Counted from the stretch's first letter, positions 49,148 to 60,734 are shown. The stretch is 64,000 bases of DNA from Nelumbo lutea (GCA_022828595.1 JAKGHH010000006.1:16364499-16428498), one strand, 5' to 3'. Numbers and translations are program-made. The notes: generated by a model from the letters alone, not told the origin.

Positions 49148-50060
49148 TCATCTTTGACACCTCTTTCGCCATCCCCACCCTAACCATCTTAGCCAGAGTC
49201 CAGTGATCGACACTATTGTTCCAAAACCTTTCCTTTTTTTTTTGTTTTGTTTTTTGTCGCCAGTTCTCCCAATCGTCCTAAGGTCATCCTTAGATCTAAG
49301 AGATTGGGATCTTTTCTTATTTTGGACAAGAGACCATCCATCCTCAATCCTCTCATTCCTATTCTTTGAGCATTCATAGAACTTATGGCCTCTCCAACCA
49401 TAGTTGATGCAGAGGTCGAAGATATTTTTGTAGAAGACTCTTATATGACTTCGGATTCCACCTTGGGTGACAGGAATTTCCAGAATGAAAGGGCCTGTAA
49501 GATCAACTCTGGCACAGGCCCTTGGGTACAAGGTCTTTTCCAACTTCAAAGTATCATCATCCAATTTAATCACAGGACCCAGCTTCTCCAGGATTATCCC
49601 TAAGTCATCTCTGTTCCAACATTCAAGAGACAGCCCAGGAAGTCTAATCCAGATATCAGCCGATTCAAGTTTGGCCTTCAGAGGATTAAGCCAGGGTTTC
49701 CAGTATTTACCATTTACCATCCACGGGCCCTTCTTCAACACCTTATCATAGTCCTCCTCAGAAGTAAATGAAATGAGGAAGAATCCATTACCCATCTTCC
49801 TGATATCCATTTTTATTATCCACTCTCCAGTCCCTTGCTCTTTCCATGATGGTCGCAAGCGGTTCCTCTTCACCCAGGATTTTGGCAAAGAGACAGAGAG
49901 CCCAAAGCGGATCAACCATCGTTTTTTATTTGAGTTCATCCAGATTGACCATCCTAGCCACCTTGGAATGGTGTCGCTCAGATTTTCCATTAACTTGTGC
50001 TTCTACTTCTTCGCGTTGGAAGAGAGACCCCAGAGATCTCTTCACCTTGCTTGATTCTGC
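49148..50060 (-). pseudogene. LINE ORF1, DUF4283 plus zinc-knuckle-like (near-intact fragment)
   Basis: An open frame of 280 codons (49990-49148) contains the DUF4283 core: MGNGFFLISFTSEEDYDKVL, KGPWMVNGKYWKPWLNPLK, ADIWIRLPGLSLECWNRDDL and LYPRACARVDLTGPF. A zinc-knuckle remnant reads CINYGWRGHKFYEC; the second cysteine of the normal CxxC is tyrosine, so the knuckle is damaged. The N-terminal segment MAESSKVKRSLGSLF lies in another frame upstream (to about 50062), indicating a frameshift. RNA binding is inferred from the family. Confidence 0.82.
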
Positions 50061-50486
50061 CATATCAGTCTTCATATGTGAATCAAAGATACAGTTTTGA
50101 TAATTTCTGTATCGAGATTTTGCCTGAGATGGCAAAGTCCCCATCTTTTCCTCATATAAATAATAACTCTCTCCTCTCTCTTGCACAAGTTGTCTTAATT
50201 CTTCTTTCCATTTCGCCGTTAGTTGACGGGTCATGCATGCACGTAGGTTTAATGAGTGTCTGGAAAACTGACCTTCTTTGAAAACTGATTTATTTGGTCT
50301 ATGTTTTTTCCAAGCACATAATAGTTTCGTCATGATTAGCCTCAGGCGGGCCCACAGAGTTGTTGCTTCCTTGCAACCCCATTGCAAAGAAAGCTGTGAA
50401 CAAAGAAAGTTTCAAAGAGGAAAAGCCCAGGGAAGAAAAAGAATACAAAAAAAAAGGAAATTCCTCTGGAGCTTTGGTGGTGGTGG

Positions 50487-50723
50487 TGGTGTTTGAATGG
50501 GATTCAAGGTGACATCGAAATCTATTGAAGATGGGACTTCGTTGATTTTCCAGGTTCTGTTGTCATTTCTTACTAGAAACATCGATGTTGGTGAACTTCA
50601 TGCTACTTTGCGTGCCCAAGTAAAGCTATTCACTATAAAGCAACTGCTGAAAGGTTTTCCTTTAAAAGTATGCATATATTTGCTCTAATGAGTTTTCTCG
50701 TCTCAGTAATGATAGCTCCACCT
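50487..50723 (+). other. Unassigned segment with exon-like open frame
   Basis: Between the LINE and the solo LTR, an open frame (50497-50688) contains QVLLSFLTRNIDVGELHATL ... KQLLKGFPLK. It is bordered by CAG before position about 50553 and by GTATGC after the final Lys codon. This looks like one internal exon, but I do not recognise the protein and no partner exon is visible. It may be a gene fragment or chance. Confidence 0.3.
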
Positions 50724-52634
50724 TGAAGGGATAGGAAATTCATCTCATGGATTCCCAAGATTGCGGAATAAAGGGGGCGAATTTCAAAAATTTTTCTTTC
50801 TTTTCAACTGGGAATCGAATTCCCTATTTAGAAAATCATATTTTCAAGGATCATTCTTGAACCATAAACTGAACCAGATCTGAACCAAAAGGAGGAGAGA
50901 GAGATAATACTTGATACAGAGAAATAATATCTCTCAATGGAGGTGTTCACGCCCAAGGTAGAAACCAAAATCTGTTCCCACTGAAGATGGCGCAGTGCAA
51001 GGTGGAGCAGAATCAGTAGTGTTCTTCCTAAGAACTTGATTTTTCCCAAGAATCACCTGGACGGCTTGTGAATACAACTCCTACCAATCTTTTCTCCAAA
51101 AGATTGGAATAAAGATCCAATCTTGATTTCTCCCAAGCAATGGAGATCGAACTGCTATAGGTGGCGACTGCAGGAAGGAGGCGGCTAGAGAGAATTTGCA
51201 GGGTGCAAAATTCTCTCATCTGTGATCTCATCTCTGAAGACAAGACTTGAGTCTATTGGATGTTGTGTTGGATGTCTAAAGGCTGCCGCCCCCTCTTCCT
51301 TTTATAGAATCAAAGGGATCAACTCCTAATCCCATTAGGAGTTGCTAACCCAAATCCTATATGGATTAGAAGTCCCTTTAAGATAAGGGATAATCCTTAT
51401 CTTATCTACAGATTAGATCAGCCAGCTCCTAATCTAATTAAGAAGTTTCCAAATCTAAATCTCATTTAGATCTTGGACTCTCTGAGTGGATAGGGTGTGG
51501 GCCCAATCCTATCAGTTGATCTTATATCAGAATTCGCCCCTTAAAGACTAATCAAATTAGCCCAGTTCGAAATGGGCTTAAGGCCCATTTAGGGTTATGT
51601 ATTCATTCAGCCTTCCAAACTGCTGCCCAGTTGGGCTTCCTTGTATGGCGTGGGACCCAAACATTGATCTACATATCAGCCACATGGGTTCAGCCCAGCC
51701 TTTGTTACAAGGCATGGCCGAATACACTGTTATGGACAGTGCACCCCCTGAAACCCATCAGATGGGCTCTATGGGCTCAACACTTACCCTAAGTGGTCCC
51801 TGGGCCAAGCCACCTTGTAACACCCATGGACTGTGGCAGATGCAAGATTAGCCCATCAGGTATTATCCTCAATGGCCTTACACTTAACCTCTCAGCCCAT
51901 AATGATCATACACTGCACTCTCTCAAATATGGATCCCGGGAATTAAAACCTTTTGCAGATCATTTCGAAACCATAATATATATACTTTTATATCTCATAT
52001 AAAATACATTTTGCAAAACAAATTTCAACGATTGAAATCGGCTGCCGGCAGTCTTGGTTTCCATCAGTGAGAGTGCATCCCTGATCATTACCTTTGTCCG
52101 ACAAAGGGGCTGATCCCGTCACTATGATCACCCACTCAGATGAATTCTCAGACTGTCCCAACATACTCAGGTTTTGACCCCCGCTAAGGATCTCACTGAT
52201 TGGTACATCAAAGACAGCCTAATCCGACACCTAGTGCATTATCATAATCGAGTCTAGGGGTCGGGTGTAACTTTCCAGTTTTGCCCATCAATCTCCAAGG
52301 TCCAGGGCAATATTAGAAATCTGGTCCAGTTCAAAGATTCAATTAATTCCATACTGTATGTGCCTAAGGTCTCACCTTGGTAGCTGAGACAAGCCACCCC
52401 AACCGACTTGGTGGCACCACAATGTCAGCCTTGTCAGGATAGGTCTCCCCAGACTGACCCACTGGCTGTGAACATTCTAAACTAACACGAGTCTCATTAA
52501 GTGTCCAGTTTAAGGGTATTACACAGAAACATACCAAGAGAATTTGAATCAAATATGCACTTTTATTCATTTATAATAAATTCATAAAGTACATCATTTT
52601 GATTGAAGCTAAGGGCATACAAAACTATCTAACA
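50724..52634. mobile_element. Solo LTR, family S, copy 1 (1911 bp)
   Basis: Starts TGAAGGGATAGG and ends CTATCTAACA (TG...CA). It is flanked by the 5-bp duplication CACCT (50719-50723 and 52635-52639). It is colinear with 55115-56900 over most of its length: shared blocks include GAATCGAATTCCCTATTT-like starts, TGGATCCCGGGAATTA, GATCACCCACTCAGATGAAT and CAGTTTAAGGGTATTA. There is no coding capacity, primer site or second LTR, so it is a solo LTR left by recombination. The parent superfamily is not determined, and neither is the strand. Confidence 0.8.
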
Positions 52635-52639
52635 CACCT

Positions 52640-52946
52640 TTACCAATAAGGCATCCAATATGTGAGGCAGAGGGTAAGAGTTTTCTGGATGATATCTGTA
52701 CCTTTACCAACAAGTTTGTAATCCTCCGGCTCATGACTGCTATCATGGAGGCAACATCTTTGAGGCAAATTAGTGGTGGAAGTTGGCACAATAAGATGTT
52801 CCCATCGAGTACGTGCCTCACTTATATCTTTTCCAATGATGATTTAGGCAGCGTAAGATTGAAGATGGGCATCTTTGTTTGACTTCTGTTACATACAATT
52901 CAACCATTTCAATATGTAACTCTTCTGAGTTCTCTTAAATCGTTGA
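52640..52946 (-). other. Unassigned segment between solo LTR and the tandem retroelement
   Basis: A minus-strand frame without stops from about 52820 to 52640 reads SEARTRWEHLIVPTSTTN and continues with HEPEDYKLVGKGTDIIQKTL. I cannot assign it to a family. It is the right flank of the solo LTR insertion, so it belongs to older sequence continuous with 50487-50723. Confidence 0.25.
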
Positions 52947-53584
52947 TGCAGTATGAGATTCGGACCAACTGAGTAAACATTTACAAAGTTGGTTTTCGAA
53001 GACCCATCTTAGTACATATAGGGAGAGGATGGTGCAACACAGAAGGAAGCTAATAAGTTCTATGCAAGTTGGGACCATTCAAAGACACATAAGAAGTAGA
53101 GATGATGACACCGATCCAACTTAGTAAATATATATTGATATAGCATCATTACAGAATTTCTATCTTAGTTTGTTTTTACTAAGTTGGCACCATTGAAGAT
53201 TTCTATCTCAATTCATAATTACCAAGTTAGCATTATAGCGAGATTTTGAATTTGTATTCAATTAGGACTTTCTTTTTGAAGATTTTTAGTAGAATTCTAT
53301 TATGGAGTGTTTTCTTAGATTATGATTGCTCAACTAAGACTTTCTTTTTGAGGAGTTTTAGTAGGATTCCATTATGGAGTGTTTTTATAGATTAGGAAAC
53401 TTTCTTGTAGGAGCCATAAGGGTGTATGCCTATATATAGAGTAGTTAGGGGAAGGCTAAGACAATTTTTTTGGATATTAAAATTTCTCTTAATTATTTAG
53501 TGAAGAATTCTTCTTCCTGGTAGTTCGACTTCTGCTTTTTCTTTGAAACTTTTTCTCAACGTGTTTTGTTTTTGTACTATACCA
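52947..53584 (+). repeat. Family T LTR, copy 1
   Basis: 638 bp from TGCAGTATGAGATT to CTATACCA. It contains two copies of a ~75-bp unit based on GACTTTCTTTTTGA followed by TTTTAGTAGGATTC (53260-53400). Confidence 0.82.
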
Positions 53585-54483
53585 ATTGGTATTAGAGCTC
53601 AAGTTGAGGCACTTGCTTAGGAGGTGAAATTGTTGCATTCCCAATCAGAAATAGGGGACGACGACTCCAATGCAAGTGTTTCCGCTCGTTCCTTTTCATC
53701 ATTAAGGAAAGCATCCAAGTCAGTTGTAGTTACGGTTGGTGACCAGAAATAGTGGGAAACATGTTTCAATATTGAGATCTCAAAGTTTCATGGAGGGTTT
53801 TCTACTTGGCAAGAAACCAAACTGGCTGTAGTTGCAAGTGGTGAATAGAAGCAATGGGAAATAGATATCAAGTTCGAGTTCTTGAAGTTTAATGGAGATA
53901 TATTCTCAAACGAATTCATGGATTGAAGTTTTGTGGAGGATTTATCAGTTTCAGAGTTAGAAGGTAAAATCAAATCTTATGACTTTGTTGATTGTTTTAA
54001 TATTGTTGAGGATTGTTACGAAAATATTGCGTGACTGTTCTCCTTAACATCTATTGAAGAAGAACATGTTGATCGGAACAAACCTTTAATCTATGATGAA
54101 GAAGAATAACCCATTGCTTAAGAAGAATATGCTATCCTTTATCCTGATTTTCAAGAAGATGGAGACAATATTTATCTTTCTGAAGGCTTTGATAGCATTG
54201 TCTTTATACAAGTCTATGAGGATCCATATTGACAATCATTTTTGCAAAGTTCAGAATGGTCAGTAAATGGAGAACTAAATTATTTGAAGATTAACAATTG
54301 TGTTTCAAAAGTTAAGAAATGAAATAAAGACATTCCAATTCGTATTGGAGGGTTACACCACCAACTATCTATTAGAAAGTTGGAAATAAAAAAGCATAAA
54401 TGAAGCACGGTACGTAATATTGGAGGGCTCTCACATGGTAGCATGATTCCAAGATCATATTCTCTCCAACCTAGGGAGGACGA
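53585..54483 (+). pseudogene. Family T internal region 1 with gag-like remnant
   Basis: Degenerate frames encode FEFLKFNGDIFSNEF, ELEGKIKSYDFVDCFNIVED and a short acidic stretch ending FIQVYEDPY. These are followed by ELNYLKINNCVSKVK and RIGGLHHQLSIRKLEI. The same order of blocks appears in internal region 2. It resembles the acidic DEE-rich linkers of plant gypsy gag-pol proteins, but no protease, RT or integrase is present. Many stops. Confidence 0.6.
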
Positions 54484-56980
54484 TGCAGTACGAGATTTGG
54501 ACCAACTGAGTAAACATTTACAAAGTTGATTTTCGAAGACCACTCTTAGTACATATAGGGAGAGGATGATGTATTACAGAAGGAAGCTAATAAGTTCTAT
54601 GCAAGTTGGGACCATTCCAAGACACATACGAAGCAGATATGATGCCACCGACCCAACCTAGTAAATATTTACCGATATGGCATCACCACAGAATTTCTAT
54701 CTTAGTTCGTTTTTACCAAATTGGCGCCATTGTAGAGTTTCTATCTTAGTTCGTAATTACCAAGTTAGTGTTATAGCAAGATTTCAAATTTTTATTCAAT
54801 TAGGACTTTCTTTTTGGAGAGTTTTATTAGGATTCTATCATGAAGTGTTTCCTTAGATTATGATTGCTCAATTAATACTTTTTTTTTCGAGGATTTTTAG
54901 TAGGATTCTATTATGGAGTGTTTTCTTAGATTATGATTGCCCAAGTAAGACTTTCTTTTTGAGAAGTTTTAGTAGGATTCTATTACAAAGTGTTTTCATA
55001 GATTAGAAAACTTTATGTAGGATCCATAAGGGTGTATGCCTATATACAGAGTAGTTAGGGGAAGATAGTTTTTTTGGATATTGAATTTTCTCTTAATTAT
55101 TCAATAAAGAATTTTGAAGGGATGAGAGATCCATCATATGGATGGTCGAACCCTGCAGGAAGGTCGAGCGAAATTTTAAAAATTTCTTTCTCTCCTATCT
55201 GAGAATCGCATTCCCTATTTTAGAAAATTGCATTTTTAATGATCATTCTTGAAACAAAACTGGACCAGATCTGAAACCAAAGGGAGGAGAGGGATATACC
55301 TAATACGAAGTAGCAGTAACTCCCAATGAATGTGTTCACGTCCAAGGAGAAAACTAAAACCCGCTTCCACTGAAGACGACACAATGCATAGTGAAGCATG
55401 ATCAACAGGACGACTCTTCATTAAGAACCGGATTCTTCAGCAAGAACGGAGTAAAGGGTTGGTGAGCATGACATCAGATTGTTTCTTCAACTAAGAAACA
55501 ATATCAAGAACTCTTCTTGATCAGTTCCATAGGTGGAGATCGAACTGGGTAGAGATAGCAAGAACAAGGGGAGAATTCTATAGATTGCTATGTGTAAACT
55601 AAGGAATTCGCCCCCTATTTATAGTCTTCTTTGGGTCAGCCTCCTAATCTATTTAGGAGAGTTTTTTTATCCAAATTTGATATCTGGATCTGGACACTTA
55701 AATGGATAAGACTTATCTTATCCTTTCAGCTAATCCTAATAAGATTATAAATCATATCTTGCCTCCTTTTAATTAACTAATTTAAGCCTAGTTCGAATTG
55801 GGCTTTAGGCCCATTAAGCTTATGTGCTCACTTACCTCTTAATCTGCTGCCTAGTTGGCTCTCTTTGTATGGCATGGGACCCTTACATCAATCTACATGT
55901 CAGTCACATGGGTCGAGCCCAGCCTTTGTTAGAAGGGTTGGCCGAATTCATTGTAGGAGATAATGAACCCCTGAGTCCATCACCTTGGGCTCTTAATGGG
56001 CCCAACATTTACACTAAATGGTCATTGGGTCCAGCCACCTTATGAAAACCCAAGGACTGTGGGCAGATGAAAGATTAGCCCATCAGGTATTAACCTCAAT
56101 TGTCTTAGACTTAACCTCTCCGCCCATAATGATCAAACACTGCCTGACAAGAGAGGACCTCTCCCTCGGCTGCAAGGAACAGTGCTGCACTCTTTACTTA
56201 CATGGATCCCGGGAATTAGAACCTTTTGCAAACATTTTGAAATCATAATATATATATGTATATATCTCTATATAAATATATTTTGCAAAAACAAATTTCA
56301 ACATTTGAAATCAATTGCCAGCAGTTTAGGTTTCCATCAAAGAGAATGCACCCCCGATCATTCACTTTGTTCGACAAGGGGGCTGATCCTATCACTATGA
56401 TCACCCACTCAGATGAATTTTTGGACTGTCCCAACATACCCAGGTTTTGACCCCCTCTAAGGATCTCACTGGGCATATCAAAGACAACCCAATCCGACAC
56501 CTAGTGCAGTACCATAATTGAGTCTAGGGATCAGGTGTAACATTCCAGTTTTTTTCATCTATCTCTAAGGCCTAAGACAATACTGGAATTTCGGTCCGGT
56601 TCAGGGTTTCAAGAAAACCCACACTGCATGCACCTTAGGTCTCACCTTGGCAGTTGAGACAAGCCACCCTAACCAACTTGGCGGCACATCAGTATCAACC
56701 GTGGTAGGATAAATCTCCCCAGATTTATCCAATGGCTATGAAGATTCTAAACTAACACGAGTCTCATAAGTGTCCAGTTTAAGGGTATTATAGAGATACA
56801 TGTCAAAACACATGAATCAATTATGTACTTCTATTCATTTACAATAAATGTCATCAAGTACATCAATCTGATTGGAGCTACGGGCATACATTGTCTAACA
56901 GAATTCTTCTTCCTAGTAGTTCGACTTCTTCTCTTTTCTTTGAAGCTTTTCTCAACGTGTTTTGTTTTCCTATTGCGCCA
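54484..56980 (+). repeat. Family T LTR, copy 2, interrupted by a solo LTR
   Basis: The LTR parts are 54484-55113 and 56901-56980; the gap is solo LTR copy 2. GAATT is present at both junctions. This LTR has three copies of the ~75-bp internal unit, where LTRs 1 and 3 have two. Confidence 0.82.
55115..56900. mobile_element. Solo LTR, family S, copy 2 (1786 bp), inserted in family T LTR 2
   Basis: Starts TGAAGGGATGAG and ends TTGTCTAACA, like copy 1. GAATT flanks both sides (55109-55113 and 56901-56905), with one extra T at 55114. The uninterrupted sequence in LTRs 1 and 3 (AAGAATTCTTCTTCCTGG) shows the empty site. No coding capacity. Confidence 0.85.
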
Positions 56981-57699
56981 TTTGGTATCAAAGCTCATGT
57001 TTGATTCTTCTTTGGATTATGGCTCCTAAGAAGAAACAAGTGGCTCACATCATGGAGCAGGAACCCAACAATAAAATGCAAGAAGAGATAGTCAAGTAGC
57101 TCAAGTTTGAGTTCCTAAAGTTTAATGGAGATATATCCTCAAATGAATTCATGCACTAGAGTTCCATGAAGAAGTTATCAATTTCAGAGTTAGAAGGTAA
57201 AATAAAATCTTATGACTTTGTTGACTGCTTTAATATTGTTGAGGATTGTTATGAAAATCTTGTGTGGTCATTCTCTTCAACAACATGTTGATTGGAACAA
57301 ACCTCCAATCTATGATGAACAAGGAGAATCCATTGCTCAAGAAGAATATGCTATCCTTCATCATGATTTTCAAGAAGATGAAGATATTTATAATTTTGGA
57401 GGCTTTGATAACGTTGTCTTCATACAAGTCTATGAGGATTCATATTGACAATCATTTTTGCAAAGTTCAAAATGGTCAGTAAAAGGAGAACTAAATTATT
57501 TGAAAATCAACAATTGTGTTTCAAAAGTTAAGGGATGTAATGAAGACATTCCAATTTGTATTGGAGGGTTACCCTATCAACTGTTTATTAGAAAGTTGAA
57601 AATAGAGAAGCACAAAGGAAGCACGATACGTAATGTTGGAGGACTATCACATGGTAGTATGAATCAAAGGATGAATTCTCTCCAACATGGGGAGGATGA
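56981..57699 (+). pseudogene. Family T internal region 2 with gag-like remnant
   Basis: After the primer site, a start MAPKKKQVAHIMEQEPNNKM (57018 onward) leads into FEFLKFNGDISSNEFMH-stop. ELEGKIKSYDFVDCFNIVED and an acidic stretch (QEEYAILHHDFQEDEDIYNF) follow, ending FIQVYEDSY-stop. The last part (57458 to the LTR) has ELNYLKINNCVSKVKGCNED and GGLPYQLFIRKLKIEKHKGS. It is better preserved than internal region 1. Function unknown beyond gag-like. Confidence 0.6.
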
Positions 57700-58580
57700 T
57701 GTAGTACGGGACTCGTACCAACTGAGTAAACATTTACAAAGTTGGTTTTTGAAGACCCATCTTAGTACATATAGGGAGAGGATTATGCAACACAAAAGGA
57801 AGCTAATAAGTTCTATGCAAGTTGGGACCATTCTAAGACACATAAGAAGCAGAGATGACACCACTGATCCAACTTAGTAAATATTTACTGATATAGCATC
57901 ATCATAGAATTTCTATCTTAGTTCGTTTTTACCAAGTTGGCATTGTTGAAGATTTCTATCTTAACTCGCAATTACCAAGTTTGCATTATAGCGAGATTTC
58001 GAATTTTTATTCAATTAGGACTTTCTTTTTGAAGAGTTTTAGTAGGATTCTATTATTGAGTGTTTTCTTAGATTAGGATTGCTCAATTAAGACCATGGTT
58101 TTCAAAATTGGACAAGACCGGACTGGATGGTTATATTGGAAAAACCAGATATTTGTAAAAAATATTGATTTGGTCAGCAAACCACTAACCCAAACGGTTG
58201 AACCGTTTGAACCATTCAATGGTTTTGACCATTTTTTAATTTTTTGTTGAAACAGATCGAACAGCCAGATCGTTCGACCTAGGAACCAGGCCCTTGACTA
58301 ATTCGTTCTCTGGGTCGGTTTTAAAAACCTTGATTATGACTTACTTTTTGAGGAGTTTTAGTAGGATTCTATTATGGAGTGTTTTCATAGATTAATAAAT
58401 TTTCTTATAGGAGCCATAAGGGTGTATGCCTATATAAAGAGTATTTAGGGGAAGGCTAAGACAATTTTTTATATTAAAATTTCTCTTAATTATTTAGTGA
58501 AGAATTCTTCTTCCTGGTAGTTCGATTTCTGCTTTTCCCTTTGAAGCTTTTCTCAACATGTTTTGTTTTTGTACCGCACA
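57700..58580 (+). repeat. Family T LTR, copy 3, interrupted by a MITE
   Basis: Starts TGTAGTACGGGACT and ends TTTGTACCGCACA. Removing the 239-bp MITE and one 8-bp duplication leaves about 634 bp, close to LTR 1. Confidence 0.82.
58094..58332. mobile_element. hAT-type MITE (239 bp) with 8-bp target duplication
   Basis: The ends CATGGTTTTCAAAA and, as reverse complement, CAAGGTTTTTAAAA form the inverted repeat. ATTAAGAC (58086-58093) and ATTATGAC (58333-58340) flank it, an 8-bp duplication with one mismatch. Empty sites exist in LTR copies 1 and 2 of the same family (for example near 53333), which fixes the ends. Confidence 0.85.
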
Positions 58581-59110
58581 AATCCTTCTTCAAAGAGATG
58601 TACTTGGGATAAAACAAGACACTTAGAATGATTTTCTTTATTGGACATTGTTGGTCCCTTTTTTAGATTGGCCTGTTGAGGCTCATTTTGTATTGGCTCA
58701 AGAAGCCAGCCCATTGTGGCATTCTTAATTGACTCATTAAAAGTGAGGTCTTTTCATGGCCTATTTTGGCCTATTTTCAGTTTGGCCCATGGTTGGCCCA
58801 TTGACAATTTTCACCATCAACCCATGGAGGTTCTCTCTTGAGGAAGCAATATCACGCTTTTAGCACGACCATGTCATTGTTAGTTTGCCACATTATCATC
58901 ACATCAGATTTGGAGATTTGCACACATCATCATAGGTTCTCATCATGCTGTTCATCATTTGCCATCATCATCATCATTCTAGTAGGCTTGTTATCATTTT
59001 CGCAATAGGACACCATTAGGATCATCATCATCTACATAGCTATTTTCATATTGTGGTCATTTGTGATCAAACACAAGAAGATTTCTGATCCCCATGTGTT
59101 TGAGGGGGCA
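58581..59110. other. Non-coding; probable internal end of a copia element
   Basis: No gene. CAT/ATC-rich around 58890-59050. It ends in the polypurine tract TTTGAGGGGGCA right before a TGTTAAGG LTR start. Confidence 0.5.
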
Positions 59111-59419
59111 TGTTAAGGAATTAAGATAAGGATTGGAGTATGGGTTGTTATGATAAGGGTGATGTTGAATAGAGTTACATTAGGAGTTCTCAGTAAGATA
59201 GAAGTTATTATGAGTTTGAGATTGATTGAGATAGACTACATAGAATCCTAGATAGAGTCTAAGAGTTTGAATTTGAATAGGTTTAGTCTATTTTAGTCTA
59301 TAAATATCATGTAATTTCTATATTCAATTAATGAATTCTTTCTAGCCTTCCTTGAATTCTAACTAGGCCCAAGAGATGTAGCCCTTTCAATCTTGAGAAT
59401 TTCAATGGTTTCCATCTGA
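59111..59419 (+). mobile_element. Copia-type 3' LTR (possibly truncated)
   Basis: TGTTAAGGAATTAAGATAAG follows a polypurine tract, the standard 3' end of many plant copia elements. About 300 bp later the Tat-type LTR begins, so the copia LTR is either truncated or was the landing site of the Tat element. TCTATAAATATCATG (about 59299-59313) is its likely promoter box. Confidence 0.6.
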
Positions 59420-60269
59420 TGTAGCGCAATCCGGGCACTCCTAACTGACTACTGACTGGCTCCTTGCTGGCAACGAACGGCACCTGAGAAGATGAAATGA
59501 AAGATTCCCAGGGATTTACCCGATGGGAATACTCTAATGCTTAAGTTAATACTGTGAATAGGAGGTAAAGGGAAAAACAAAGGCTAAGAGTGGAGGTCGC
59601 ACTTTTTTCCTATACTCGATAGATTGGAGGTCTCAAGAAGAAGTTTCTCCTCTGCCCTGAGAGCTTTTATAGGGATGCTCTTTGTGAGATCGGGCATAAC
59701 TGCCACTGGCCCCCCTGCCACAGCCGTTACCTGCCAGGGCTGCGGCGGTGGCCGTTACGACGTACTCCTTACCCGGGCGAGTGACACGTCCCCGAAGTGA
59801 CAAGCACGCCTCCGCCTACTGAGAGACATGGGTGCAAACTAATGAAAGGAAAGGGACTGCGCCGTCAGTAAGGGATATGGCGCAACCTGATTGGTATGGC
59901 CTATCAGATAGAAACTTCCTGCGGAATGCTCATGCGGATCACTCGCGAGCTACTTTGCAGCGAGCTTGGGATACTTCAGGAGTACCCTTAGTAGAATTAG
60001 TCCTCGGGATGACTTGTCTGCTCGGGAGCTCGGGTGAGCTGATTTTCTTAGCTTGCAAGCTGAAGTTTCCTCGGAATATCCCTTTGGGGGTAGCTCGGGG
60101 AACCCGGAGCTCGCGTCGTGACGAGATCCACCTTTTGCGCGATATGATGTGGCGGGCTGCTTTATAGGCCCGTTACTTAGCTGCACTGGGCCGCAATGCT
60201 GAGCTGTCACTTACGTCGGGTCAGTGTCTACATGTCGCTGTTTCATAGATCAGGTCAAATCATCTTTCA
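59420..60269 (-). repeat. Tat-type 3' LTR (850 bp)
   Basis: On the minus strand it starts TGAAAGATGATTTGACC after the polypurine tract and ends GGATTGCGCTACA. The partner 5' LTR and target duplication lie beyond the window. Ends are inferred from TG...CA and the polypurine tract. Open frames inside are not genes. Confidence 0.7.
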
Positions 60270-60603
60270 TTAATTGCCCCCCACTCCTCGGGCTAAGAGT
60301 ATCGCCTTAGCGCGGGGAGTTTATGAAGCGCGATGGACTGATTTGACCAAAATTCAAACTTGATTGACTACCCCCATTAAATGCATATGCGGGAATCAAG
60401 AGATCTTCTGACTTCCCTGACTTTTCGGATTCCGAAAATGTGCTGAGGTGGCCTTCAATTCTGAATGTTGTGCGGCTGTGACTACCTTAATCGTGGAAGA
60501 TGTGCCACCAATCGCCTTCGGTTTTCAGAAAGCGTGCGATCAGGATATCTGTGGACCGTTGGATATGCTTTGATCCGAGCCATCAATTTGAAAGGAAGAG
60601 GGC

Positions 60604-60611
60604 TATAAATA
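60604..60611 (+). promoter_or_regulatory. TATA box of the antisense additional gene
   Basis: TATAAATA in a GGGC...GGGCCC context, about 120 bp upstream of the open frame, on the strand opposite to pol. It lies outside the LTR, so it is separate from the element promoter. Confidence 0.7.
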
Positions 60612-60734
60612 GGGCCCCCCCCTTGGGCCCTATCTTCCTCCGTGCCATCTTTTGAATTCTGAGGTCGTGTTCTTCACCTAGCCTACTCGAGTTCCTTAGT
60701 TTGCTCCATTCCATCTTACTCTGGTGAGTCCCAA

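Larger units (their letters stand above)
45619..50486 (-). mobile_element. Third L1-type LINE (minus strand), decayed
   Basis: Minus-strand order is a 5' region (50486-50000), ORF1 (DUF4283 type), endonuclease, RT, zinc region and RNase H. It ends in a short A-run (T7 at 45619-45625 on this strand). The sequences are clearly diverged from the two intron LINEs. No target duplication was found, and the 5' boundary is approximate, taken where the purine-poor leader stops. Confidence 0.8.
52947..58580 (+). mobile_element. LTR-internal-LTR-internal-LTR tandem of a small non-autonomous retrotransposon (family T)
   Basis: Three related LTRs (52947-53584; 54484-55114 plus 56901-56980; 57700-58580) alternate with two short internal regions (53585-54483 and 56981-57699). 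Met-type primer sites follow LTR 1 (TTGGTATTAGAGC at 53586) and LTR 2 (TTGGTATCAAAGC at 56982). Purine-rich tracts precede LTRs 2 and 3 (AGGGAGGACGA, GGGGAGGATGA). The two internals are homologous and encode only gag-like remnants, so the family depends on enzymes from elsewhere. The middle LTR is split by a solo LTR and the third by a hAT-type MITE. Confidence 0.85.

Noticed and set aside
59832..60167. Plus-strand 111-codon frame
   Set aside because: Lies within the Tat-type LTR; GC-rich chance frame.
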